A stretch of DNA of 64,000 bases from Shimia sp. Alg240-R146 (GTDB lineage: Bacteria > Pseudomonadota > Alphaproteobacteria > Rhodobacterales > Rhodobacteraceae). The first letter of the stretch is position 1; each line of letters opens with the position of its first letter. Position numbers and translations under genes: made by a program. The notes under the pieces are model-generated. The model had not been told where the DNA came from and ran no database searches. It saw nothing but the letters and a program-made list of their open reading frames with translations. Positions 43,716 through 54,800 of this stretch are shown in pieces. Location: assembly GCF_947331465.1 (NCBI RefSeq), contig NZ_CAMZOK010000002.1, positions 496,001 through 560,000 of the forward strand, written 5' to 3'.

Positions 43716-46181
43716 ATGACCACTCGTCGTACCGTATTGAAAGGTCTTGCAGCCAGCGCGGCGGCGTCGCTTATGGGGCCGTCTCTTTTGTCTCGGTCGG
43801 CTTCGGCCGCCACCACATCTGCCGGAACATGGCGTCTGACCGGATCGCATTGGGGCGCTGTCGAGGCGCTTGTCAAAGGCGGTAAAGTCACCGAGGTGAA
43901 GCCATACAAGAATGACCCAAGCCCCACGGACATGGTCAATGGCATCAAAGGCGTGATCTATAACCCGTCGCGGATCAAATATCCGATGGCGCGGGCGGAT
44001 TGGCTGGACAACCGCGAAAACGCGGATCGAACCACCCGAGGCGATAACCGTTTTGTGCGGGTCACTTGGGACGAGGCAATCGATCTGTTTTATGAAGAGT
44101 TGGAGCGTGTGCAGACAACTTACGGGCCTTCTGGCCTGTTTGCCGGAGCCACTGGGTGGCGCCAGACCGGCATGTTCCACACCTGCATCAACCACATGAA
44201 CCGCGGTGTCAGCATGCACGGCAACTACGTGCGCAAGGTCGGGGATTACTCCACCGGCGCCGGGCAAACAATTTTGCCTTATGTTATTGGCAACACAGAA
44301 GTTTATTCGCAAGGCACAAGCTGGCCGGTCATTTTGGAAGATGCCGACACGGTTGTTCTTTGGGCGTCGGATCCGTTGAAGAACTTACAAGTTGGCTGGA
44401 CCTGTGAAACCCACGAGTCTCTGCCGTATCTGGATGAGATGCGCGACAAGATTGCCGCTGGCGATTTGCGTGTCATTAGCGTGGATCCGGTGCGCACCAA
44501 GACGCAGAACCATACCGGAGCAGAGCACAAGTACATCAATCCGCAAACCGATGTGGCGTTTATGTTGGCGCTGGCTCACACGCTTTATAGCGAAGAGCTA
44601 CACGACACAGAGTTCCTCGAGATCTACACGCTGGGTTTTGAACAGTTCATCAACTATGTGACCGGTCAAGGTGATGATGGGACCGAAAAGACGCCGGAAT
44701 GGGCAGCGCCAATCTGCGGCATTTCCGCTGACGACATTCGCGACTTTGCCCGGCTTCTGGCTGGCGGGCGCACGCAGCTTCTTTTTGGCTGGGCGTTGCA
44801 GCGACAACAACATGGTGAGCAACCTTACTGGATGGGGACCATTCTGTCCGCAATGCTGGGGCAAGTGGGGCTACCGGGCGGTGGAGTGAGCTATTCGCAT
44901 CACTACAGCGGAATTGGCGTGCCAGAGACCGGTGCCAATATGCCCGGTGCGTTTCCGCTCAATCTGGATCTGGGCAAGGTGCCGGAACACGACAGCGACG
45001 ATTTCAAAGGCGCGAGCGGTGTGATCCCTGTGGCGCGTTGGATCGACATGTTGTTGGAGCCGGGTGGCCATGTGCAGCACAACGGTCACGATATCACCTA
45101 TCCGGATGTGAAAATGTGTGTGTTTACAGGGTGCAACCCGTGGCACCACCATCAGGACCGCAACAAGATGCGCCGTGCCTGGACCAAGCTGGAAACCGTG
45201 GTGTCCATCGATTTTGCCTGGACCGCGACAAGTCGGCACTCTGATCTCGTGCTGCCTGCCTGCACCCAGTTTGAGCGCAACGACATTGACACATACGGCG
45301 GGTATTCCAACACCGGCGTGATCGCCATGCCCAAGTTGGTTGATCCGCTGTATCAGTCCAAAACTGACTTCGAGATCTTCACGATGCTCACGAAACGGTT
45401 CGGTCGGCACAATGAATACACCCGTGGCATGACCGAGATGCAGTGGGTGAAACAAAACTATGAAACCACGCGGTCTGCCAACGCGGGTCGGTTTGAAATG
45501 CCGCCGTTTGAGGAGTTCTGGGAACAGGGGCTGGTCACCTTTGAGCGCGGCGAAAACTGGGTGCGGCATGCGGATTTCCGCGCAGATCCGGAACTCAATG
45601 CCTTGGGAACCCCGTCTGGGTTTATCGAGATTTCCAGCCGCACCATTGAGAAGTTCGGTTATGACGATTGCGGCGCTCACCCCAAGTGGATGGAAAAGGT
45701 CGAACGCTCGCATGGCGGTCCGGTTTCGGACACATACCCACTTTGGATGCAAAGCAGCCACCCGGATCAACGGTTGCACTCGCAGATGTGTGAATCTGAT
45801 GAATACCGCGCGACCTATGCGGTGCAGGGGCGGGAACCGGTCTGGATGAGCCCGCAGGACGCCGAAGCGCGTGGTCTTGTGGATGGGGATTTGGTCCGCG
45901 TTTATAATGATCGCGGTCAGTTGCTGGCAGGGGTGCGTGTGTCTGACAATTATGCGCCGGGCGTTGTGCGCATCCATGAAGGCGCATGGTATGGGCCTGA
46001 GGATGCCAGCATCGGCGCGTTGGACACGTATGGTGACCCCAACACACTGACGCTGGATGTAGGCACATCCAAGTTGGCGCAGGCGACGTCTGCCAATACC
46101 TGTCTTGTCGAAATTGAGAAATTCGAGGGCATTGCACCACGTGTGACCGCGTTTGGTGGGCCGGACGAAGTGACGCTCTGA
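43716..46181 (+). CDS. torA: Trimethylamine-N-oxide reductase, catalytic subunit
   Basis: TorA reduces TMAO to trimethylamine in the periplasm with a bis-MGD molybdenum cofactor. The 821-residue product has a Tat signal ([20 protein letters not shown]). The molybdopterin oxidoreductase fold includes [20 protein letters not shown], where Ser179 is the expected Mo ligand, [17 protein letters not shown], and a C-terminal dinucleotide-binding domain. Absence of an N-terminal iron-sulfur cysteine motif fits the DMSO/TMAO reductase class. A DorA-like preference for DMSO cannot be excluded. TorD follows without a gap. Confidence 0.95.
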   Translation: MTTRRTVLKGLAASAAASLMGPSLLSRSASAATTSAGTWRLTGSHWGAVEALVKGGKVTEVKPYKNDPSPTDMVNGIKGVIYNPSRIKYPMARADWLDNRENADRTTRGDNRFVRVTWDEAIDLFYEELERVQTTYGPSGLFAGATGWRQTGMFHTCINHMNRGVSMHGNYVRKVGDYSTGAGQTILPYVIGNTEVYSQGTSWPVILEDADTVVLWASDPLKNLQVGWTCETHESLPYLDEMRDKIAAGDLRVISVDPVRTKTQNHTGAEHKYINPQTDVAFMLALAHTLYSEELHDTEFLEIYTLGFEQFINYVTGQGDDGTEKTPEWAAPICGISADDIRDFARLLAGGRTQLLFGWALQRQQHGEQPYWMGTILSAMLGQVGLPGGGVSYSHHYSGIGVPETGANMPGAFPLNLDLGKVPEHDSDDFKGASGVIPVARWIDMLLEPGGHVQHNGHDITYPDVKMCVFTGCNPWHHHQDRNKMRRAWTKLETVVSIDFAWTATSRHSDLVLPACTQFERNDIDTYGGYSNTGVIAMPKLVDPLYQSKTDFEIFTMLTKRFGRHNEYTRGMTEMQWVKQNYETTRSANAGRFEMPPFEEFWEQGLVTFERGENWVRHADFRADPELNALGTPSGFIEISSRTIEKFGYDDCGAHPKWMEKVERSHGGPVSDTYPLWMQSSHPDQRLHSQMCESDEYRATYAVQGREPVWMSPQDAEARGLVDGDLVRVYNDRGQLLAGVRVSDNYAPGVVRIHEGAWYGPEDASIGALDTYGDPNTLTLDVGTSKLAQATSANTCLVEIEKFEGIAPRVTAFGGPDEVTL

Positions 46182-46799
46182 ATGAAGGACACGCCGCAAG
46201 ACGGGATTTCTTTGTCGCATGCTGACGTGTGTCGTTGGTTGGCGCAGGTGTTTATGACCGAAGTGAACCAAGAGCAGCTGTCCGCATACTATGGTGGAGC
46301 GGCTGGCGCGTTTTTTGATGTGATGTCAGAGGTTTGCGATATCGACGGACAAAGGTCCGCGTTTGAGGACGCACTTGCCGAATTGCCAGCCCTGGACACC
46401 CCGCGGCTGTCGCTTGCGGCGGACTTCGCGGCAATGTTCCTATTGGGGGAGCGCACCAACGCCCAACCTTACGCCGGACTGTTTTCCGAAGGTACAGGAA
46501 AGGTTTTTGGCGCCACTCATGACCGCATGGTCGCTCGGTTTGCGGCGCGAGGTTTGGGCCAGTCGGTTCCCACCAATGAACCCGCTGACCATATTTCGTT
46601 CCTTCTGGAGTACACGTCGGTCCTACTGTCTGCACCTGATGATGGCCCGGAAACAACGCGGGACTTTTTGCATAGCGAGATCCTGCCGTGGTTTGATCGC
46701 TGGGCCGAGGCCGCTTGTCACGTGCCGGTCATGAGCGGATTTTATCCGGCAATCGTCAGAATCGCTAAAGTATACCTAGTGAGTTTGGCGAAGATGTGA
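46182..46799 (+). CDS. torD: TorD molybdoenzyme chaperone
   Basis: TorD binds the TorA Tat signal and apo-enzyme and helps insert the molybdenum cofactor. The 205-residue all-helical product contains ADFAAMFLLGERTNAQPYAGLF and EPADHISFLLEYTSVLL, both typical of the TorD/DmsD family, and HSEILPWFDRWAEAA near the end. Its ATG directly follows the torA stop codon. Confidence 0.93.
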   Translation: MKDTPQDGISLSHADVCRWLAQVFMTEVNQEQLSAYYGGAAGAFFDVMSEVCDIDGQRSAFEDALAELPALDTPRLSLAADFAAMFLLGERTNAQPYAGLFSEGTGKVFGATHDRMVARFAARGLGQSVPTNEPADHISFLLEYTSVLLSAPDDGPETTRDFLHSEILPWFDRWAEAACHVPVMSGFYPAIVRIAKVYLVSLAKM

Positions 46800-47153
46800 G
46801 TCTTGATATTGTCAAATTTATTGCAATCACAGAGGCTTGCATGGTTTCTAAGGGATCTGATCTGGTGTCGACTAGTCGTGTTCCCTGTCGAGGACCGTAG
46901 CCGTGGCAGATCCGTGAAAATGAACGACCGGGGAAGGTCTGGTTTGTTCGAAGCGTTGTGCACGGCGGCTAACGCTGGTTTTTTGACTTGCAACTATTTC
47001 CAAATCAAGAAGTCACAGTTTACCAAATGGAAACAAATGCCTTAATTTTTCCTTAACGGGTATCTCACGATTGGTATACGCTCGTTTGTAAGGCGCCGCG
47101 TGAGTTGGCCCACCTTTGTTTGGCAGGTTTCCCGATACTGAATTGGGGAAAAA
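46800..47153. promoter_or_regulatory. Intergenic region before the RTX protein gene
   Basis: No gene is seen in these 354 bases. The first half is the torD trailer. The last 130 bases are A/T-rich, with CCTTAATTTTTCCTTAACGGG and a GGTATACGC segment, and probably hold the promoter of the RTX gene. No clear terminator was recognised. Confidence 0.4.
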
Positions 47154-50100
47154 GTGTTACTGACATTGCTCTTGGCTTCTGCTGCTGGCTTGCTTGCCTT
47201 ATCAGTCGAAACGACGAATGACGACGATCCGTCGGAACCGGCTACGAGTGGGCAGGATGGTGGTCCTTTGCAGGACGACAGCGCATCAGGCGCAGCGGTT
47301 GCTTCGACTGTGCCTGAGGACCAGACAATTGAAAGTCACGCGGTTCCGGCAGATGAGGCTGAAACGCCAGTCGAGCCAGACGCATCGCCGGCGGCAGATG
47401 TCGCCGCGCCTGCTTCACCCGATACGTCGGTTGCTGAGGCGCAGCCGGGTGAGGAAATAACCGGCGATGACAGCGACAATCAGCTAACTGGAAGCGGGTT
47501 GGACGATACGATTGATGGGCTTGGCGGTGATGACCGATTGGTCGGACTATCGGGTGACGACATCATGTCCGGCGATGAAGGTGCAGATACACTTTTGGGG
47601 GGCTTTGGCGTTGATGTCCTGTCCGGCGATGCGGGCAATGATCTGGTAAAGGGCGGCCTTGGAAATGATTTCCTGTTTGGAAATGAAGGGGATGACACGC
47701 TGGTTGGCAGCGGGGGCGACGACGTTCTGAGTGCGGGTAATGGGTCCGATCAGCTTGAAGGTGGCGCCGGAGCTGACATTCTGTTGTCGGTCGAAGCCGA
47801 CGGTGCACAAGGTGCAGCTGATCAGTTATTCGGTGGGGCCGACAACGACAGGCTGATCGGCGACGACGGCGACACAATGACCGGTGGTGATGGCGTTGAT
47901 CGGTTCGAGGTTGTGGTAGGCGTCGGTGCCGAACCGGTTGTGATTACTGATCTATCGCTATTTCACGGCGAGGGCGCTGAATTGCCTTCCGATCTCGTGA
48001 GCTTTCTGGACAGGGAAGGCCAACTTCTTACCCGTGAGCAATTGATTGAGGCCGGCGCTCGCTTGGAAGTAGCCGATACACCGGATGATACCAACGTGAT
48101 TATGGGTGACCAGGTGGTGGCCACGATTCAAGGTTATACCGTTGAAGATTTATCCTCGGAAACCAATTGGTTGGGCAACCTGTCTCCTGCTCTAACGGGG
48201 CAGTTTGATGGTGATGATCTTCTAGCTGGCGATCTGTCTGGGGTGGCCGATGACCACATAGAAGGCGGCGCAGGGCAAGACACTGTGATTGGCGGTAATG
48301 GTGCGGACTATCTAGAGGGCAACTCTGGGGATGACCTTGTTATCGGTCTGGACGATCCTGAAATTGAAGGGGCCGCCTCCGATACGCTGATTGGTGGCGA
48401 CGGGGACGACACGCTGCGAGGTGACGACGGCGATCTTGTGGCTGGTCTGGAAGGACGCGATACCTATGAAATCGTCGTGCCTCAGGACGGTGCCGATGCG
48501 CCGGTCGAGATTTACGGTTACGAGTTGCGTACCGAAAGCGGACACATCGAGGTGATTACCCTGCTGGGTGCGGATGGCGCACCATTGTCGGCGCAGGAAG
48601 TCGCAGATTCTGTTGTGGTTTATCAAAGCGAAGAGGGTGGAGAAGCCATTTTGGAACACAACGGCCAAATGGTGGCCGTGATCCATGGTGTGGATTCCCA
48701 TTTGATGCAGGACCAATCCATATGGTTGGGAAATCTTGATCCCGATCCCGACGCGGTCGGCCCTGCCAGTGTATCAGTGACGTCCGGATCACTGACGATG
48801 ACACTGGAGTCCGCACTAGGCACCGGCAACTTTGTGAATTCAGCCATGTTTGGGGCCAACGCGATCTACAGCGTGAACACCGAACTAGGTGTGCCGCTTG
48901 ATAACTATGTCGCGGCCGTGGACGCTCTGGATGTTATGCACGTTCGGTTTCCGGCCGGGCAGGCCGATCCGGAAACACCCGAAGAGGAAGGCACCCGTTG
49001 GCTCAACGTCATGGAGCTGGAAGAGAACGAAGACGGCGAGATGGTCCTACGCGAAGAGGTTGTGTCGGCGTTGGACGCGGTCATTGCTGCCCATGAAAAT
49101 GGCGCGGACGTGCGGCTTACCCTCAGTACACCGACCAAGGTTTTCACCGTTGAAGAATATGAAGCCATGTATGACGACATGGCACGTTTTGCGGAATTGA
49201 TCGTGACGGAATATGGGGATGTCGTGGAAGCCTTTGAAATCGGTAATGAATACTGGATTCAAGGTGAAACGGCTTATGGCCAAAAGGCTGACATTGCTGC
49301 CCGCGCCTTTGCAGAAGGCATGGAGAATGCAGGCCTCGCCGAAGAAGACCAACCGTCAATCATTGTGCAAATGGGAACGCCAAACAATGGCTCTGAATTC
49401 CACACTTCCGTAGACGACCGGCCATTCGGGGCGCGTCGGGATGATGCAAATCAGCAAATCATTGATCAGCTTTCCGACGAGGCCCGTGAGGAAATCGATG
49501 GAGTGGTTGAGCACTACTATTACAACAAGCACGAAGATGAATTTACCGGAGATGGCAATGAGCGGGGGTTCATTGGGCATGACTACGAAATCTGGGATGA
49601 AAATTTCGACAAAGAATTGGATTTGCATGTCACTGAATGGAATATCCGCACCACAAATTATCCCCAAAACGGTATGCGTGCCGCTGGTATAATAGCTGAG
49701 CAATTTGAAAACATGATCGATATGGGGGCTGATGCGGCGCACGCCTGGCCGCCAGTCCATAACACCTCGACACATCACGCAGGCACCCGCACGGACATGC
49801 CAATTGTGGACGATGAAGATCGCGTTCTGAATTCGGTTCGTGGCGCCATCTTTGATGTCATGTCAACAGAACTTGTCGGGACAGAACTGATGGAAACGAG
49901 CTTTAGCAATGAAAGCGGGCAAGTTGAAATTCAGACATATATCAACGAAGACAAAGTGGTGTTCCAAGTCGTGTCACGAGCAGACGAGGTACTGAACTTG
50001 GATTTGGATTTCTCGGCTTTGGTTGGAGACTATGACGAAGCCTACGCCATGCGGATTGGCTATGACACTTCGGCAAGCAGCTCGGACGGCGTGTTCCGCA

Positions 50101-50939
50101 ACGGCGATGGGGACATCGAGCAAGCAGAATACACGATCGTCGATGGTGAACGCTATTACTTCAATGAATTTGATACCTTGGCGACCATTACGGATGAGGA
50201 AGTCGACGGCAACGAAGTGGACGTGAGGCTAAAGCCTTATGAAGTGATTCAAATCACCTACCTGTTTGGTGATGAGGGGCCAAACGACACTCCGGGCTCT
50301 GTTGTGCAAGGAACCGACGAGGCTGAGTTGATCTTGGGCACCCCAGGCAACGACCAGATCGAGGGGCTGGGCGGTGACGATACAATTGAGAGCCTGGATG
50401 GCAGCGACACGTTGTATGGCAACCTTGGAAACGACAGTTTGGAGGGCAGCCTAGGGGATGACTATGTCCGCGGAAATGAGGGTGATGACGCCATTTATGG
50501 ATTTGGCGGCGATGATGACATGAAGGGTGGCGATGGGAACGACTCCATTTCCGGCAATCAGGGTAATGACACGTTGTCCGGCAGCAAGGGTGATGATCTT
50601 TTGCGTGGCGGTGACGGGGACGATACTATCAACGGCGGTGTGGGCACCGATACTTTGGCGGGTGGCGAAGGTCGAGACACGCTTACGGGCTGGGCTGGCA
50701 CCGACATCTTCCGGTTTTCCGGTGAGGACATGGCGGTTGGCGATCTGATCACCGACTTTGAGGTTGGATCTGACGTGATCGAGCTGGACTATGAAGACAT
50801 TTCCTCGGTCGCTGATCTGTCGATCAATGAGGTTGATGGTGGTGTTGTTGTGCATGTGGGCGACCACGGCAGCCTTTATCTGGCAGGCAGCATGACTGCA
50901 GCGGAGGTCCGGTTGGCGTCCAACTTTGTCTTTGTATAG
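47154..50939 (+). CDS. Large RTX protein with embedded clan-A glycoside hydrolase-like domain
   Basis: The 1261-residue acidic protein starts at GTG 47154 after GGGGAA with a hydrophobic N-terminus (MLLTLLLASAAGLLALSV). RTX calcium-binding nonapeptide blocks lie at about residues 105-240, 365-425 and 1060-1180, with GLGGDDRLVG- and GGDGDDTINGG-type units. Between them, about 530-1050, is a TIM-barrel hydrolase-like region. FEIGNEYW holds the likely acid/base Glu699 and VTEWN the likely nucleophile Glu828, the spacing of clan GH-A families such as GH39 or GH51. A C-terminal RTX-secretion-like end (DLITDFEVGSDVIELD) suggests type I secretion. The substrate is unknown; a matrix or algal polysaccharide is plausible. 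Confidence 0.85.
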   Translation: MLLTLLLASAAGLLALSVETTNDDDPSEPATSGQDGGPLQDDSASGAAVASTVPEDQTIESHAVPADEAETPVEPDASPAADVAAPASPDTSVAEAQPGEEITGDDSDNQLTGSGLDDTIDGLGGDDRLVGLSGDDIMSGDEGADTLLGGFGVDVLSGDAGNDLVKGGLGNDFLFGNEGDDTLVGSGGDDVLSAGNGSDQLEGGAGADILLSVEADGAQGAADQLFGGADNDRLIGDDGDTMTGGDGVDRFEVVVGVGAEPVVITDLSLFHGEGAELPSDLVSFLDREGQLLTREQLIEAGARLEVADTPDDTNVIMGDQVVATIQGYTVEDLSSETNWLGNLSPALTGQFDGDDLLAGDLSGVADDHIEGGAGQDTVIGGNGADYLEGNSGDDLVIGLDDPEIEGAASDTLIGGDGDDTLRGDDGDLVAGLEGRDTYEIVVPQDGADAPVEIYGYELRTESGHIEVITLLGADGAPLSAQEVADSVVVYQSEEGGEAILEHNGQMVAVIHGVDSHLMQDQSIWLGNLDPDPDAVGPASVSVTSGSLTMTLESALGTGNFVNSAMFGANAIYSVNTELGVPLDNYVAAVDALDVMHVRFPAGQADPETPEEEGTRWLNVMELEENEDGEMVLREEVVSALDAVIAAHENGADVRLTLSTPTKVFTVEEYEAMYDDMARFAELIVTEYGDVVEAFEIGNEYWIQGETAYGQKADIAARAFAEGMENAGLAEEDQPSIIVQMGTPNNGSEFHTSVDDRPFGARRDDANQQIIDQLSDEAREEIDGVVEHYYYNKHEDEFTGDGNERGFIGHDYEIWDENFDKELDLHVTEWNIRTTNYPQNGMRAAGIIAEQFENMIDMGADAAHAWPPVHNTSTHHAGTRTDMPIVDDEDRVLNSVRGAIFDVMSTELVGTELMETSFSNESGQVEIQTYINEDKVVFQVVSRADEVLNLDLDFSALVGDYDEAYAMRIGYDTSASSSDGVFRNGDGDIEQAEYTIVDGERYYFNEFDTLATITDEEVDGNEVDVRLKPYEVIQITYLFGDEGPNDTPGSVVQGTDEAELILGTPGNDQIEGLGGDDTIESLDGSDTLYGNLGNDSLEGSLGDDYVRGNEGDDAIYGFGGDDDMKGGDGNDSISGNQGNDTLSGSKGDDLLRGGDGDDTINGGVGTDTLAGGEGRDTLTGWAGTDIFRFSGEDMAVGDLITDFEVGSDVIELDYEDISSVADLSINEVDGGVVVHVGDHGSLYLAGSMTAAEVRLASNFVFV

Positions 50940-51028
50940 CGCCGCATTGAACGGCCGGGGTTTTCACTTGCACCTTTGCGCCTACTCATGTGGACTGACC
51001 TAGACACACACTGTTTAGGAGCGCCCCT

Positions 51029-51727
51029 TTGACGACCTTACTGTTTGACCCATTGCCCGTATTTTCGGTGCCGGTGACCGGCACGGACACGGCCATTCCT
51101 GTGTCGCGCATTTTCTGCGTTGGCCGGAACTATGCGGCCCACGCGGCGGAAATGGGCGGCGAGGTCGACCGTGAGGCGCCTTGGTATTTCACAAAGTCCG
51201 TGGCGCATGCCGTGTTGAGTGGCGCCAAAGTCCCTTTTCCGTCTGGTACCCAAAATTACCACCACGAAATGGAACTGGCCTTTGCAATTGGGACCTCCGT
51301 TTCGGAAGCAACAGAAGCAGACGCAAAGGCCGCCATTTTTGCCTATGGATGCGCGCTGGATATGACTCGCCGAGATCGACAGCAAGATGGCAAAGATCAC
51401 CGACGCCCTTGGAGCCTTGGCAAAGATGTTGAAAACTCAGCTGTTTTTTCTGCGATGACCTTGGCCACAGACTTCGGGACCCCATCCGATCAACGGATAC
51501 ATCTCGAAGTGGATGGCGAGAGCCGGCAGGACGCGTCGTTGGCCGAAATGATTTGGAGCCCCGTGGAAATTGTTAGGCATCTGTCTCGGTTCTATGCTCT
51601 GCATCCAGGTGACGTGATTATGACGGGCACACCTGCCGGTGTTGGGGCGGTGTCACCCGGACAATCGATCACGGGTGGCATCGAAGGATTGGACCCCATT
51701 TCCTTGACGCTTGAAATAGTCGACTGA
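51029..51727 (+). CDS. Fumarylacetoacetate hydrolase family protein
   Basis: The 232-residue product starts at TTG 51029 after TAGGAG. It has the FAH fold signature: RIFCVGRNYAAHAAEMG, then HHEMELAFAIG (metal-binding Glu residues), YGCALDMTRRDRQ, GKDVENSAVFS and GDVIMTGTPAGVGAV. Members hydrolyse or decarboxylate acylpyruvates in aromatic ring breakdown; many act as maleyl- or fumarylpyruvate hydrolases. It lies 80 bases before the reductive dehalogenase gene on the same strand, which suggests a joint role in halo-aromatic breakdown. Confidence 0.93.
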   Translation: MTTLLFDPLPVFSVPVTGTDTAIPVSRIFCVGRNYAAHAAEMGGEVDREAPWYFTKSVAHAVLSGAKVPFPSGTQNYHHEMELAFAIGTSVSEATEADAKAAIFAYGCALDMTRRDRQQDGKDHRRPWSLGKDVENSAVFSAMTLATDFGTPSDQRIHLEVDGESRQDASLAEMIWSPVEIVRHLSRFYALHPGDVIMTGTPAGVGAVSPGQSITGGIEGLDPISLTLEIVD

Positions 51728-51807
51728 ACGATCATTCATTTTGGCCTTGCCAGCCACCGGTTTGCCGTGCAGTTTGGGCCGGACCAAAGCGACAGGGAGC
51801 GCATGCG

Positions 51808-54800
51808 ATGGGGATCAAGTTCTTTTCAGACAAGTCGCGGCCCGTCCATTTGGGACCATACCCGCTTGAGCGTTTGGCGCGCGGGACGCTGCCGGATTTG
51901 GCACAGGTGCCGCACGACACTGTGTTGAGTTTTTCCCGCCCCGAGCAGCCCGAGAGCATTGTGAACGCGATGGGTGAGTTTCAGGCGATGATGGACGCGT
52001 TGCGAGACGGGTTCGTAAACGGCGTGCAATCAGATGTGCCGGCGGACCTGCAAGAGCGCACCAACCATCTAAAGGCCTTTGGGTATTTCAACGACACCTC
52101 CATGGTTGGTGTAGGACCTGTTACGGCGGAGTCCGTGCTCGCTGAGCCGCGTCGAAATCCGGAAATTGACCGGCTGTCAGATGCGCTAAAAACGCGTCAA
52201 ACCAAGACCTTGGCTTCCGGTATTGATCTGATTATGGCGGACCTAAAGGACAGTATGCAGGCGCCGCCCTCTGGCATCGAAGGACAGGGCAATGCGCTTG
52301 TCTTCCTTATCGAGCACATGCGTGACCCTGAGCGCGGAGAGCCCGGTAGCGACTGGATTTTGGATGCGCAAGATCACCGCGCCTGTCTTCGTGCCTCTGA
52401 GACTGCGATTGTTATTGCCAACTATATTCGTCTGCTTGGATGGAATGCCAAAGCACATACGGCAACTTCTACCGATGTGGATTTGGGGCGGCTGGGTGTG
52501 GCGGCGGGACTGCTGAGCAATGAGGACGACCTTTTGGTGGCGCCTTGGTTGGGCACACGATACGGCTTGGCTGTCGTGACCACGGACATGGATTTGGCAC
52601 ATGACAAACCCTTGGCACCAATGGCACAGCAGCCGTGGTTTCACACTCAGGGACCGGCGTGGTGGTTGGGGAAGGGCTTTGCGAAGTCCAGCTTGAACCG
52701 CGATCCGTTTCGCAACCGTGACTACGTCACTGGGGCGCATCCGTTTGAACGTCTGAAACGCGTGGAATCCCCGACGACCTTTATTGACGAGGCCCGCGTG
52801 GCAAGGGTGCCGAAGCGGGCGGACATGTTTGCCCGAGCGCAGTTTGGCGACATGGGCAAAACGCTGCAAAATGGTGCCAAAGGCGGACACTATGCCCGCA
52901 AAGCCGCACCAAGTATGGCGCAGCGCCGGGCGCTTGGCGCGTTTGTCTTGTTGCAAGATGGCGAGAGTTCTGTCGCTGAAAAGCCAACAAATTCAGAACG
53001 TAACGCGGCGAACGTAAAGGCCGCCAGCTATTTCCTTGGGGTTGACGCTGTTGGTACAAGCCGCTGTCCTGAGTGGGCTTGGTACAGCCACGATGCCACC
53101 GGAGAGCCGATCACACCGCCACATGATCAAGCGGTCAGCATGATTGTTGATCAAGGCTATGAAACCATGGAAGGCGCGAGTGGTGACGACTGGATCAGTG
53201 TGGCGCAATCAATGCGGGCATATTTGCGGTTCTCTTTGTTGGGCGGCGTGATCGCGCAACAAATCCGAAATGTCGGTTACAAAGCTAAAGCCCACACGGT
53301 GATGGATGGTGAGGTTTTGCAGCCGCCGTTGTTGTTGTTGTCTGGTCTGGGCGAAGTGAGCCGCATTGGCGAAGTGATCCTCAATCCATACCTTGGACCA
53401 CGTCTGAAATCTGGTGCTGTGACCACGGACATGCCGATGGATCACGATCAACCCATTGATTTCGGGCTGCAAAAATTCTGCGAGAGCTGCAACAAATGTG
53501 CGCGGGAATGCCCGTCAGGCGCCATCACTGCTGGCCCAAAACGCATGTTCAACGGCTATGAAATCTGGAAGTCGGACAGCCAAAAATGCGCCACGTATCG
53601 TATCACCACACCGGGCGGCGCGATGTGCGGGCGGTGCATGAAAACCTGCCCGTGGAACCTTGAAGGCCTGTTTGCAGAGGCACCTTTCCGTTGGGCCGCA
53701 AGCAATTTTCCCAGTCTCGCCAAGCCTTTGGCCAAACTTGACGACGCTGTTGGCAACGGCGGACTGAATGACGTCAAGAAGTGGTGGTGGGATTTAGAGC
53801 TTGAGGATGATGGTGCGTATCGACCCGCGAAGGCCCCTCTGAACCGCCGTGATTTGCAGGTCGATCTGGACCTGAAATATGAGGACCAGACGCTTGCAGT
53901 CTATCCGGCGCCGCTTGCGCCGCATCCTTGGCCTTATCCGTTTCCGATGGATCGAGAGGCAGGGATTCAGGCATATGAATCAATGGTTTCTGCCGAGGAC
54001 TACAAATCACGGATAGCTGATGGAGACATGTCGGTCGTGCATCAGTATCGCGTGCCTTCGGTGGCAGATGCGCCGGTGGTGCGGGTGGAAATCAGTGCGG
54101 TTGAGGCCATGACATCTGATGTCAGCAAATATGAATTCCGCAGTTTGGATGGCGCGGACTTGCCGCCGTGGACGGCAGGGGCGCATTTGGATGTGTTGGT
54201 CGCGCCGGAGTTTTTGCGCCAATACAGTATGTCGGGCGATCCTGAGGATCGGAGCAAATACCAGATTGGCGTCTTGCGAGAAGATGAGGGACGGGGCGGA
54301 AGTGCTTTTCTTCACAGGATTTTTTCCGAAGGTCGCAAGGTGTTTGTGTCCAAACCGATCAACCATTTCGAGCTGAATGAAACCGCAACCAAAACGTTTT
54401 TGATGGGCGGCGGAATTGGCATCACGCCAATGATTGCCTTTGCCCACCGGCTGCATGATTTGGGTGCAGATTTCGAATTGCACTATTCCGCCAGTCGTAA
54501 GGATGGCGCTGGATATGTCAACGATCTCAAAGAGATGGAGTGGTCAGACAGGGTTACCTTCCACTTCTCGGATGAAGGCACTCGAGCCGATCTGGATCAA
54601 GTGTTGAACGGATTTCAGGAAGGTTGGCATGTCTACACCTGCGGACCGGACCGGTTCATGGAGGGCGTTATGTCTGCGGCCGAGCGTCAGGGGTTCCCGG
54701 AAGACGCGCGGCATCTGGAGTATTTCAGCGTTCCGGAACAGCCGGACTATGAAAATTTCGATTTCAAAATGAAGTTGAAGGACGGTCGAGAACTGCTTGT

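Noticed and set aside
44871-46271. A 466-codon open frame antisense to torA
   Set aside because: TorA is certain on the other strand; long antisense frames are expected in GC-rich DNA with this codon use.
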